The notes beneath the pieces were generated by a model, which was not told the origin of the DNA, did no database searches, and saw only the letters and a program-made list of their open reading frames with translations. 64,000 nucleotides of DNA, taken from positions 249,286-313,285 of the forward strand of contig JAXIVH010000126.1 of NCBI GenBank assembly GCA_036785325.1. The letters run 5' to 3'. A program made the position numbers and the translations under genes. Origin of the DNA: Urophycis tenuis (lineage: Eukaryota; Chordata; Actinopteri; Gadiformes; Phycidae). Below are positions 12,601 through 25,200 of this stretch, piece after piece. Position 1 is the first letter of the stretch, and the number at the start of each line of letters is the position of its first letter.

Positions 12601-15600
12601 TCCACTAAACGTGAGTGGGTCTTCATCCACAGAGTGCACCATGTTTCTACAGTGTCTACAGATCAGACAAATTGCTTGAGAGTCAATATAGCCGATGTCA
12701 AACAGTACGTTTACATGCAGCAAGAAATTCGAATTTCTGATCGGATCAGATAATGATATGCGTAAGACCGGATCACTTGTCCGAGTATACATGCCGTTCA
12801 GAGAATCGGATTAACAGCCGGAGCATGGCTGACTCTGGACGCTATGTGGCACTGCGCATGCGCAGAATGGCGCTGCGCATGTGCAGAATGCAAAATCCGA
12901 TTCAGATCCGATTGCTGAGTATACAAGTCCGACTATGAATGAATTATCTAGGTGTTATCCGATTTTGAGATGTCCAAAGTAGGTCGGATTAAGGTGTTTA
13001 CATGCACTTTAAAAGTCCGAACGATGTCTTATACGATTAGAAATTCGAATTTCTTGCTGCATGTAAACGTACTGAAAGATCTAGCCACGGTAAAGGCCAA
13101 CTGTTTAGTTGCCTTGCGTTTCCTGTGTCTTGTCCAGAGACTTGCTCTTGAACACATCACGACTACAGCCGATGGCAACTCACATGTACCTTCTGCGCCT
13201 GCATGAGAAAATAACTCCCTACCAGCAGGTGGCTGTAATCTGCATTTGTCCTTCAAAACACAACAAAAAGGACTGCAAAAATATACCAACATGAAACAAA
13301 GCAGCGTTTGCCCACCTTCACTCCACTCGCTGAGACGGTTTCATAATATAGCTACTTCTATTCAAGTGTGTGAAAAGGATCAGATGAAATTAAGTGGAAA
13401 AAAACTTTTTTGTGCTTTCCCTCTTGATAAAGTTGTTTGCTGTGCAGTTGAGTCACTTAAGATGAACAGCCAATCACAGTGATTTTGCTCAACAACTGCC
13501 TCCGTCACCAATTCAATATGCCGAATCCCACAGATCTGCAGACGAGCCAATGAGTGCGGGATACACCGCAGAAACTAGGGCCATAGATGGATTCAGTTGT
13601 TCGCAATCTGTGACCTTACTGCTGGGTACTATAACATTTTCCTCACCAGACCTTTTAAATTCTTCAAAACTTCAAAAGAAATAAAGGGTAATTTGATCAT
13701 CCCATGTTTTGCCAGGCCATTTTGATGATGGCTACCATTAGCTCAACTTAGGTGTTGTCTGACTGAGGGCTGTCTTGTGGCCAAATGTGTGTTTTTTATT
13801 TTATCCTTGTTATTTTCAGCCCAAATTAAACGTGACCTTCTACCCATGATTTGCAAATATGCATAGGCAAAAAAGGTTTTTTTTTTCATGAAAAAAATAT
13901 AACATTTCGTGAAAATCGTACACATCCGCTTAATTAAGATATAGATTAGAAGATTGATATGGTGATTGAAATAATCTACATGAATCTTTATCTTTATCCA
14001 GTTTAGGGCTGTAAAGTCCCAGTTGACTGGTCGACTTATTGATCGATACGTTCTGGGTCGACCAAAATTCAAATTTCATACGGCCTATGGTTAATTTCAT
14101 CAGGAGGAAAGTTTAGTGCGAATGGGGGTGTTTTCAGAGCACCCCTGTTTCACAGATAACAGCCTGTCTTCAGAGAACACCCCCCTTGTTTTCAGTATTT
14201 TGGATTAGCCCAACCCACTAGAGATTGGTAGATTGACATTCCACGTTATTCAACGTCTGGTGCTTTGCTGAATATTTATTTTTATTTTGAGCGTTTCATT
14301 TACAGTGAGTCATCCTCTACCATCTGACCATATACCATGTCAAAGACATCGGCAGTATGGCAGAAGTTTACCTGCTTGAGACAAAACAAATAGAAGAGAC
14401 GCACACAGGAAGAAACATCACTGCGCCACTATCTGAAGATGCTGATTCCTTTCAAATTCCAGAGGAAAAGAGTGTCTGTTTTATGTGACAACGCTGCTAC
14501 CATGGCACTCTGTATGGGAACACTAAAGGAGTCACACGAGTGGTTGGAGATGCAGGGCGTCAGGTGCGCCGGGCACACTTTGCAGCTTTGTATTAATGCT
14601 ACGCTCAAACAAGAGCCAATTTGTCGCGTCGTGGTTGCAGCGCGTCATCTTGTAGCACATTTTAGAAAGAATCACAAAGCCAAAACTGGGGTAAAACAGA
14701 AACAGGAGCAGCAAAATGTCCCATCAGTATATTTTCGGTAATCATGGGCTATTATATTGCGCAGATGCACGTGATGCAAAATGCTGTCAGTGTTTTTTAG
14801 TTCAAGTTTTTAAGTTAAGTTGTGCTTCATTGCATTTATGGCATCTAGAATTCCAACTGGAATTCTATTAAGAAAAAAACATGTTCCCTAGGTGGAAAAA
14901 TTTTACGTTTAAAATTAAAAATCATAATGGAATCTCTAATCTCTTTCTGTCTTGTCTCTCAGCTTCCAATTAAAGTTGGACACCAGAATACCCATACCAA
15001 AAACAGCACAGAGCACAACAAGGAATGTCTCATCAACATCTCTAAGTACAAGTTTTCTCTTGTCATCAGTGGCCTCACCAACATCCTCAAAACAGTCAAC
15101 AACATGGTGAGTGCTCTGCCTTTTTACTCAAGTATGTTAAGCATGAGATACATCAATGTGTTCTAAGATTTTAAACCTTTCAAAGGTTTTGCATTTGGTG
15201 TTAGTTTAATTTGCTTTTTTAATGCATACCTACTCATTTTCAAAGCCAGGATATTCGTTGTTGTGTGCATTACAATATCGCCTTCAAATTGGTAACGTAT
15301 GTATGTATGTATGCATCATGTGTATTTATCATGTCTACATCTTAATAATTTTATTGGTTCAAGTGTTCAGCATTCCATTTTTTTAAACAGATTCTTTGTT
15401 TTGTCAGCAGGCAGGGGCAGTATTAGGGTTTGGGGGGAATCAACTGCAATTGATTAGTGTGACAATATTACAGTGTCATGTTCGTCCTAACATCATTTGT
15501 TTAATATCATGGTCCAAATCATATCCATAACATAACGTAGCGCTCCACTTCCTGGTCTTTTTTTTATCATTCACCAACATAGTGGAAAATATCAAAAAAT

Positions 15601-18600
15601 TACATTCACAACTCAACGATGTGACTGCATTTTGCTTTTGCTACTTTGCGTCTGTCTGAATTAGATCATTACATTTAAGATGTGTTTGTCTACAAGACAC
15701 CTGATATTTGCACTACCCCACATTGCACATGAGTATTCACTCTTCATCTTTTTCAATATTTTGCATATTCACCAAAGCAAGACATTGGAAATTACCAGGG
15801 TTTTACAGTAAAACACACCTTAAAAGTAATATTTGAAAGAGTGGGAGTGCTAGATTTGGATGGAGTTGACATGCGTTCTCTTTATAGAGTAAGTGCTGAT
15901 TGTAACTTAGAAAAGTGGAGACATTCATTTGTAGGTTATTTTTTATTCTTATTTAACAACTAAGAGAAGGCTATTACTCTTTTAATGCAAGATGGAATCC
16001 AAAATGAAAAGGTTATGATACAATCGCACACCATCATGTTATCAAAAGCAACCAATAATCAACTGCATGAGGCAATGAAATGCGTTTTAAGTGGAACACA
16101 CTCTCAATCGCACATTGTCCTCAACACGCAAAAATGTGTTCTTGTCTACAGTGAGTATCCAATTGCATCTATGGTTCATCAAACATTAGGATCATGGATG
16201 TATGATTGAGGATCTGTTAGGATGAGGGATGGTATGATGATGATATGCATTATTGCTGTTGTCTCTATTGTAGCGAATGTGTTCTCCATTGCACCAATGG
16301 GACTGATGGGTGGGGGGTGGGTCAAGAGTCGTCTTGTTTTGGAAGTTCGAATATAAAAGGAAGAAAAAAAGTATTTAACAGACTACTTCTGGTACCGACG
16401 ACCAAGTCCTGCAATGACTAGACAACTACTCATTAGGCCCGGCACCTTCTTCTGTTAGTCGAGTAGTTAGTATGCTGTTATAACCAATTATCATTGGTCA
16501 GATGATCCCTGATATAAAAGAGTCCTTCATAATCCATTATTTTTAGGGGCTGGAGGGATATATGCATATTATTTTTGAGTGATAGGCTATGTTGCCTTAG
16601 AAATAACATTGATTATGAATACAAACAATGTTCCAATATATTTTACTCAAATAATTTTTTTTATATTCACATGGTTTAATAAACAAAAGACTTGTAAGTC
16701 AAAACATACCCTTTTTTACAACTTTGAACTCGCCCCAACCCAATGGAGGTTGCTAGTTGTAAAACATACTGAACATTTACTCGGCTCCAAGCAAATTGAC
16801 ACCATGCCAAAGAAATTCTCAGTGTGGAAGACAAAGTATGTATCAGGGTTTCTCCTGGCTCAGAATGGGCCTTTGGGGGGTGACTACTCCACAGTAAGCT
16901 TGCTCGGTCTACGTAAATTAAACTAATTTTACTGAAGTCTATACATTTTCCATTTATGACCATTTGATAAACAAAATTAGATCCATTAAGAAAACCGATT
17001 TAAAAAAAATAATAATATATTTTTTTTTACAGCATTGGAAGGGCAAGACTGGGCCTGGTCCCTAAATTCCTAAACATTTGTATTAATATACCTATTTATG
17101 AATCCCATTATTCATTTGGGATGGAAGCCAATATTCACACCAAATACCTCTTGGGTTGGGTATTGGTTTTTAAAAATCAATTATCGTCCTGAGGACGATA
17201 ATTTAGAGCACAAATGGAGAAATAACTCAAAACAGTAATTAACACTATCCAAACCATTCCTCCCACCATCTCACCCTCTCACTCTCCATCCTTCACTCCT
17301 TGTCCTTTATCTCATTAATGTTTTTAAAAAACACATCCTTGCCTTGAATTCAATGCCCTAAAGCCCTGTGAAAGCATGACAGCCTGAAAGTCAGCCAGAC
17401 ATTTCCCCATTCTCATTAGAGATGTTTGGCATAGCACTGCAACATGTGTCTTTTGGTTTAATTGAAGGCATTCATGTTTAAAGATAGTTATTTTACAGTT
17501 TTGTTGTTTGTACACTAGGATCAGTAGGCGGTTACAGTGCTGTATCCAGGGAATAACTGCAGTTCCAAATGTTGTCAGCTATTAGCCTATAATGTTTTAC
17601 AACCTGAACTCAACAAAAGTCACACTATTCACTGTCAAAGAATTCCCAAATCAATCCAAGGTCAGTCAGTCACATGAGAAAAATATGTGGGCCACTTTGG
17701 CTTGTAGTGTGAGTGAGGTCTTAGTTTCAAAATATTGCTCTTTTGTTGTTGCTCTCTTGTTTCAACTCCCAAATCTTACCTACAGCAGCATTAATTATAG
17801 TGGGTTCTATGGCTGAGCAATTAATCAAAATATTATGGAAATTGTGATATAGCCATGTGTAATATCCAAATCAGAGGGGCTGCAAATATTTGATATTGAG
17901 AAAATGTATAAACCTATAACATAAATTAAGTACCGTAGTGCTGCAGAGATACCCTGGCCTGCACAGTTTTCTGGGTACACATCCCACAATATCACCAAAT
18001 GTGACATCATGGTTTTATTAATAGCCTTTTCTTTAAAATTGTGATGCAAAAAATGTCATTCCCACTGTTAGTGAATCATATTGCAATCACTATCTGTCAA
18101 TCACAATATAATTGCCATTGGTTGTATTTTGTAAAGCACATTGAGCTACATATTTAGATGTGAGGTGCTCTACAAATGTAAAATTGAAAGTATACTGCGT
18201 TGGATTAAAATGTTGTCACTTTGACATGTTTTTTTTGCAGAGGATATTTGGAGACGCAGCAGAGAAGAACCTCTACCTCTCGCAGCTCATCATCCTGGAC
18301 ACACTTGAGAAGTGCCTGGCCGGGGTGGGCCTCTATGGGTTTTATGTACACATGGCTGTTCAGTGTTTCTTACCCAGTTTAATTTGTAATGCACTAAACT
18401 TAGCCCTATGGGGGCCCTCTTCTATTCATTGTCTGTAATTTAGACAAGCTCCAGTCCACCCAAATATTGTTTACACTGAACTATAGTCGGTGTGGTTGCA
18501 AGACAACACACTGTTCTCCAGTGTCTCATTAGTATGGTTACAAGTAAGTAAAATGTATATTAATATAGCACCTGTCCAGAACGGAAGTGCTTAACAATTG

Positions 18601-21600
18601 GTAAAATCTGTAAAAAATACAACAGATGAATAGAAGAACATTTTCTCAACATTAGACATGTCATGTATTCGTGAACGCCTGCCTATAAAAGTAGGTTGTT
18701 AAAACTGCCTATAGTGACAGCAGTCCATAAGTTAAAAGTAAGGCTATTCCGTAGTCTTGAAGCCACTGAGGCAAAGGACTGATCGCCACTTGTCATAAAG
18801 GCAAGCACAAGTTGACTTTTCTTCTTCCGCCTGATTTACTGAATTTCTCTCATAGTTTTTGAGGTATCGGCACTGAACCTCTGGCAAGATTTTTTGGTCT
18901 GATTTGAGAAGTTCAAAGTGTGCTATTTTGTAATATTATTCATATTAATACAAAATTATCAATCAAATCCCTAATGTCATTACTGTCAGCAATATTTACA
19001 GGAAAGATAAATTAAGTGAATGAGGACAAATATTTGTGCATATTTTTACCCTGAGAACTTTGACCAATACCCCATCTCTCACTGTTTTGAATGTCCCCAG
19101 CAATCCAAGGACTGCCTGCGTTTGGATGAGGCCATGCTCGTTAAGCAGCTCCTACCGGAAATCTGCCATTTTATCCACACGTACCGCGAAGGCCACCAGC
19201 ACGCCACAGAGCTACGGGCCTCCGCTTCTGGTGTCCTCTTCTCCCTCAGCTGCAACAACTTTAATGCTGTGTTCAGCCGCATCTCCACCAGGTTTGTGGA
19301 AATCAACAAAACTATTTCACATCAACGCATATCTTGTCAGAGGTTTGGGTTCAGGCCTGTGGAATGTGCTTTTCTAGCTGTGTATCATATTAGTTATCTA
19401 ACCCTTTCAAATAGCAAGTCATTATTTCAAAAAGTATATTTAATTGTATTATCAACTTGTCACTGTATAGGAGCATCATTACTTTGATAAATTTGTATTA
19501 ACAATGCCGTTCTGTGACCACTCTATTCAAATGTTTTGACTTAAACTTTAATTTTGTTTAGGCTTTAAGATTAATGTCTAAAAAAGGGTCTAATGTTGTT
19601 TTCACTGTCCCTATGGCAAAGACGGGACAGAAATCCATCCAGTGGTTCAGGTTGATGTTTTGTCAGCAGACTTGAGTTTTTCACTCATAACAGATATTAA
19701 GTCAATGGTCAAAGCAGTGATTGAAACTCATGCAAGTCAATGTAACTATCTTGACTTGTCTTTTTTTCTGCCAGTTTCAATGTGAACAATATTGTTCCAC
19801 GTTTTTTGTTTTGCGGACTTGACAAATCCTGATGTTGCAAGACTTGACACTTGGGGATTTAAATAATCACTCTCTGCATTCGCCATTCTCTACCTTTATA
19901 TTTTCCACTGACCAGCTTTTATTATCGTCTCTGTATATCATAAAGTATCACTTAATTATTCTTTTATGGATGTGACTCCAGAATGTGCTGGTTCAGGGAG
20001 AGAGAGAGAAGGGGGGAGAGGGGGGGCGGGGAGTGAAAACATGGCTGAACCTGCAGCTATACGCATATGGCAATTTTCACACATTTGTCACAGGTCTTTC
20101 ATGGCTAATTTAATAATTAAAAACCCAATCCAAACTATGGCAAATGCCAAATAATAAGTCTGTCAAATAGCCGCCGTGGGTCACTAAATTGGTGATGGGT
20201 CTCAGTCAGCAATCATGATCATAAAGTGACTGAGACCCACTGACTATTTCAGTGATATCTGGCAATCTTTCTAATGGGAAGGTGATGTGTCTCCCAAAGT
20301 TACTTCTGCCTCCTCAACTAGTCTATTATACTTTGGAGGGGTGCCAGTAATTGTGGAGGTGGCCTCTGTGGGCTAGTAACTAAGTGACCCACAGAGAAAC
20401 TGCCGGCTCTCCACTGTAGACATATAATTTGGTGTTAAGAATGAAAAACACCTGATCGTCTTAAAAGTCTTCAGATGTGCTTTTTACTTCACACCAATCA
20501 CATCTTTAACAAGCCTCCCACAGCCACACCACATTTGCTTCACTATTTAGGTCTGGTCTGGAAAACCTGTCGTGATGGGCGTCGTCAGTCATCCTTACTT
20601 TGTAGCCGTTTGGATTAGCGTCAGTCCGTGGAATATCCAGTACGCTTCATGTAAAAAGTACTTCAAAAGTAAACGCTGTTAGCCAACATCGTATTATAAA
20701 TCTGATGTTACCATTTCCATTGAAGTACAACAAAGCAGCATATTATTACGGCACATGTCGACAGGCTTCAGACGTCATATCTTGAGGCAAAACCAGATCA
20801 GAGTTTCTAAGCTCTAGGCTGGCTTTGTGAGGCTAATCTATATTGTTACTCAAAAAGCACCATGGTCTTGAAAAATAGCACGTTTGATAGGGATGAATGT
20901 AGCTATAGTATAGGTGTGTGCTTTTACACAGACCGGCTAAATCCAATTTCCTGATGAAGTTGGCTGGCAAAGCTTCAATTAATAAAACCAAACATTTTTG
21001 TGCTTTCTATTTTTTTTTCTCTCCACCTAGGTTGCAGGAGCTTACAGTATGCTCAGAGGACACTGTGGATGTCCATGACATAGAGCTTATGCAGTACATC
21101 AATGTGGACTGCTCCAAGCTCAAGAGACTGCTTCAAGGTGAGTCCCACATGTCACCACACTGCATTTGTGCTGTAGTTTTGGTTACTGATAATTTGATAA
21201 AATTATTTAGGGGAATTGAAATATGCCTACCCAATTTTATTGATGCCTTTACAACAAACAAATTGAGGCATCTGTCACTCATAGATTAATATGTTTGGCT
21301 TCTGTTCTGACAACAAAAAACATATAAAATGCACACTAGAAGTTTAGAAGTGGAACAAACCATGTTGACCATGTTTCTTCTTCCCACAGAAACGGTGCTA
21401 AAGTTTAAAGCTCTCAAGAAGCCTGCCCAACTAGCAGTAATTAACAGTTTAGAAAAGGTATTTATTACCAATTATTCTAATACTTTAACTACACACCTTG
21501 TAATGAAGTCATACACAGAATATTATTCTAATACAAAAAATCTCAATGTTGAATGACTGAATGATAAGATAAACAGTTTATTTCTATTAAAGCAATTTGA

Positions 21601-22170
21601 CTTGTACATATTGTACGATACATTCTGAAATAAGTCATCAAGGGTACTTTTACAAGTACAGAATTTAATTGAACACTGATACAGTTGATCCTCTGGTACA
21701 TTATTTTGTGAACACATTAATTGAACTGAATAACAGCCGGTCTGAGACTGCCTCCAAGAGGTGTCCTGGTAGAACTGACAGTAGGCCTCTACAATATAAA
21801 ACTACACACACAGTCAGGAAGACACCTGTGACAAGTGAGGTGCACAATAGACTGTTGTGCAGACACTGTGGCTGCTGACTGCGGCTCCTCAGGATGACTT
21901 CTGCAGTTACATTTGAGGCACTGGTCCTTCCTTCACACACGGCCCTCAACAAGATGCTTTTTGATGCTTAAATTTGTGCACTGAATCCTAAACAGACGAA
22001 ATTAGAATTAAACTAAAGGTTTAAATGCATTCTGATTCAGACTTCAAACAGACTAAGCTTGTGATGAATGTACTGATAACTCTTTTACCTAGGCTTTCTG
22101 GAACTGGGTGGAGAACTACCCTGATGAATTCACAATGCTCTACCAGCGACCACAGGCAGACATGGCAGGT

Positions 22171-22202
<32 letters not shown>

Positions 22203-25200
22203 AACCTAGTATCTCATAATGACCTGTTTTGCTATTTGATATATTTTTTTCTCTTTTCGTGTAAGAATAATTTTTCTTTGTCATTATTCTCTTTACACAT
22301 TTAAGATATCTTCCATACTGTTAAAGTTGACTGATAACAGCCCCATTTTGTCTACTATGTCTACTTAGTTCCTGACATTAACCATTCATAAACACATTGG
22401 TAAATCGATGGTAGTATCTATCAGCTAGGGCTGGACAATATTGGAAAAACATTACATTACAATACTTTTGCTCTTTACGATATATATTGTAATATGGTTA
22501 AAAAAAAAAAAAAACAGTTGTACCACAAAACGTTATTTTACACATCCCATGAAACACGGATAGTCCACTTTCATGCATGTATTTATCCAGGAAGAAGTTA
22601 GGCTATACAGGATCAACAAAATACTGTCACTCGCATACTTTTTTTTTCTTTCATTCAAATGAATATAAAAGACTCATACACGACACGTTGGGTGAATTAA
22701 GTACATTTAAGAATATGTATTGAATGTATATCATGTCATGCATTTCCTTAGAGGCTGCTGAGAGGCTGTTTGACCTGGTAGACAGCTTTGCAGAGAGCAC
22801 CAAGAGGAAGGCAGCTGTGTGGCCCCTTCAAATCATCCTCCTCATCCTCTGTCCAGAGATCACACAGACGATCTCAAAGGAAACTGTAGAAGACAGCAAG
22901 GCCAACAAAGTAGGTGGAAAAGAGTCATTGAGGAGCACTGTGTTTAGGTTTTCATAGACAGAAATGTTATGATTTATAGTCCAAGAACTTACAACTTTAA
23001 CTGTTATGCAATAATAATGTGTATAATAATAGTGTACAACAAACATTTCTTACTCATGCAGACAGTATTCAGAGGACCACTGTGGTTTCCTTTATTCTTC
23101 CAGAAACTGTTCCTGGATAACTTGCGGAAGGCGTTAGCTGGCCAGGGTGGCAGCAAGCAGCTGATGGAGAGTGCAGCCATTGCATGTGTCAAATTATGTA
23201 AAGCTTCGACCTACATCAACTGGGAGGATCATTCTGTCATTTTCCTTCTTGTCCAGTCTATAGTCGTGGATCTTAAGGTCAGTTTCAACAGTTACCTGAT
23301 CATCAGCGGTTCCCCCAGCTATGATTGGAAATGTAATATATCAGCTGTAGATTTTGTTAAAATAAGTCAGTTGTGAGAGAGATGTAAAACATTTTTATCT
23401 GATGCATTATTCTTAATATAGCTTGCAATGAAGATGATCAGATCTTGCAGTTGCCAGGGCTGGACAGACCTTTGTTCAGTCCCCTTTAGTGTGAAACCTA
23501 AAGCTATGTAGACAACCTTATTAGCAGGCTATCCACTGCCATTTTGTTATTCATCACAGGTGAATAACAAGGTGATTACACTAAAGGTTAGGCAAGTGGG
23601 AAGTGCTTTGGAAAAAGAGGTAAGAAGTAGCATAGGGGTTATATCCTTAAAAAAGCAAGTCTAATCTCAAATTCAAAGTCTCAAAGTCAAACTTGGGGGT
23701 TTAAAAAATGCAAATCATGTGCATTATAATAATCAAATAAATCCAGATAGAGACTGCAGTAGGTAAGTTGTATGAATTTTATACATTGTGAATTTTGTAT
23801 TAGCCTATGTTAAAGCATATTATATTGGGAACGGACGTGCACATCTTTATTTTATTAGATATTTACATATGTTACATATTTATTTTCCACACACTTTTAT
23901 TGTGAATAGTTGTTTTTTTTGTCGAGCTGGCTCAGTTATTAAGCAGAGGCTCAAAGCCTGGACAGCTGTGGGAAACCCTGCATTAAAGCTAACATGTTCA
24001 GGTTAACCGACATTTCAACTTATTCTGCATTGTACAAACTGCATTGTATTTTTCATTAGTTATTTTTGCATAGTTATGTATGTTTTCATGCCTTTTATCA
24101 GATGTTGCTGTTTAACCCTGCCAAGCCTTTCTGGCGTGGTGCTGGCAGCCAGAGCACAGATCTGGACCTCATGATGGATTGCTTTGTGTCCTGCTTCCGC
24201 ATTAACCCACACAACAACCAGCACTTTAAGGTAGACTTCTAAAAATCAGAACAACGTGAATACTCAGATCCTGGTTTTTGAAAATGTTTTGATAATTTGA
24301 TCATGATCATTCAGTTTTTTTTTAATTCACCATGTTGTTGATGGCACCACCATATACATGTGTTGTATTTATTTATAGTTTCATAACCAACAGTGTTGGT
24401 TATGAATAATTTATTAGAGCATGGCTGTATAGATAAACTGTTGTTAATCCCCTTTCTCTGCAAGGTCTGTTTGGCCGCTTCCTCTCCCTCAACCTTCCAT
24501 TTTGTCCTGGTCAACTCCTTGCACAGAATAATAACAAATGTAAGTCCTTGCATTGACTAGCAATCTAAGCATCTTCAGGCTTGAAAAGGTGTCCTTATCT
24601 TATTGATTGTAATGCCTTAAGATGTTTAAGACACAGTTTTTTTTCATTTATCTTTCTTGCCATTATTATTATATTCATAAAGTAATTGACAAACCAATTT
24701 AATATTTTTTCCTGGTATTCTCTTTGTGAATCCTTGGATCCATTTCTCTCCGTCCTGTTGTGGTCCTAGTCACATCTTGACTGGTGGCCAAAGATCGACA
24801 CGGTGTACTGCTACTCTGGAGAGCTGCGCTACATGTTCTCTGACACCCTCTCCCGGGTCATGCAAGGCCTGAACGCACACCCTCCACTGCGCATGACTAC
24901 GGTGAGTAGTGATCACTACTCATGATGGGAGTGGATCTTAGTGGAGTTGGAATAATAGTAAAATAAATTAAAGTTTTTGTCTATTCTGGTAGTATATAGG
25001 TACCAGAGTATAGCTAGTACAAACTAAACTGTGTGTGTGTGCGTGTGCGTGCGTGTGTGTGTGAGAAAGATGAGAGGTATAGATTGTTGTTTTTTTTCGC
25101 ATGTGTAAAACGTTTTCAATCTTTCATCAATAGAGTCAGACCTTTAAAGAGAAGATGACAACTAGCCTTAAATTCAAAGAGAAAGCCACTGAAATGGACA

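Larger units (their letters stand above)
3658..14962 (+). other. nf1: nf1 intron 1 (11.3 kb), repeat-rich
   Basis: No other exon is recognisable. The intron carries several mobile-element remains listed separately: a two-copy family member (4890-5240), a tRNA-type SINE (6950-7170), a LINE/SINE-type tail (7858-7985), duplicated repeat blocks (9019-9210, 9560-9658, 10607-10704), a common teleost repeat (10198-10390), an inverted-repeat element (12703-13074) and a hAT fragment (14004-14741). A long first intron is usual for NF1. Confidence 0.75.
15107..18240 (+). other. nf1: nf1 intron 2 (3.1 kb)
   Basis: No exon seen. It holds a GTAT tetranucleotide run (15298-15313), a diverged copy of the 9560 block (15455-15535), an 11-bp-arm hairpin (17179-17203), a dispersed repeat (17805-18115) and a retroelement tail (18121-18190) that ends 50 bases before exon 3. 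Confidence 0.7.

Noticed and set aside
19036..19377. A 113-codon + strand frame overlapping exon 4a
   Set aside because: It is a shadow of exon 4a in another frame with no conserved content.
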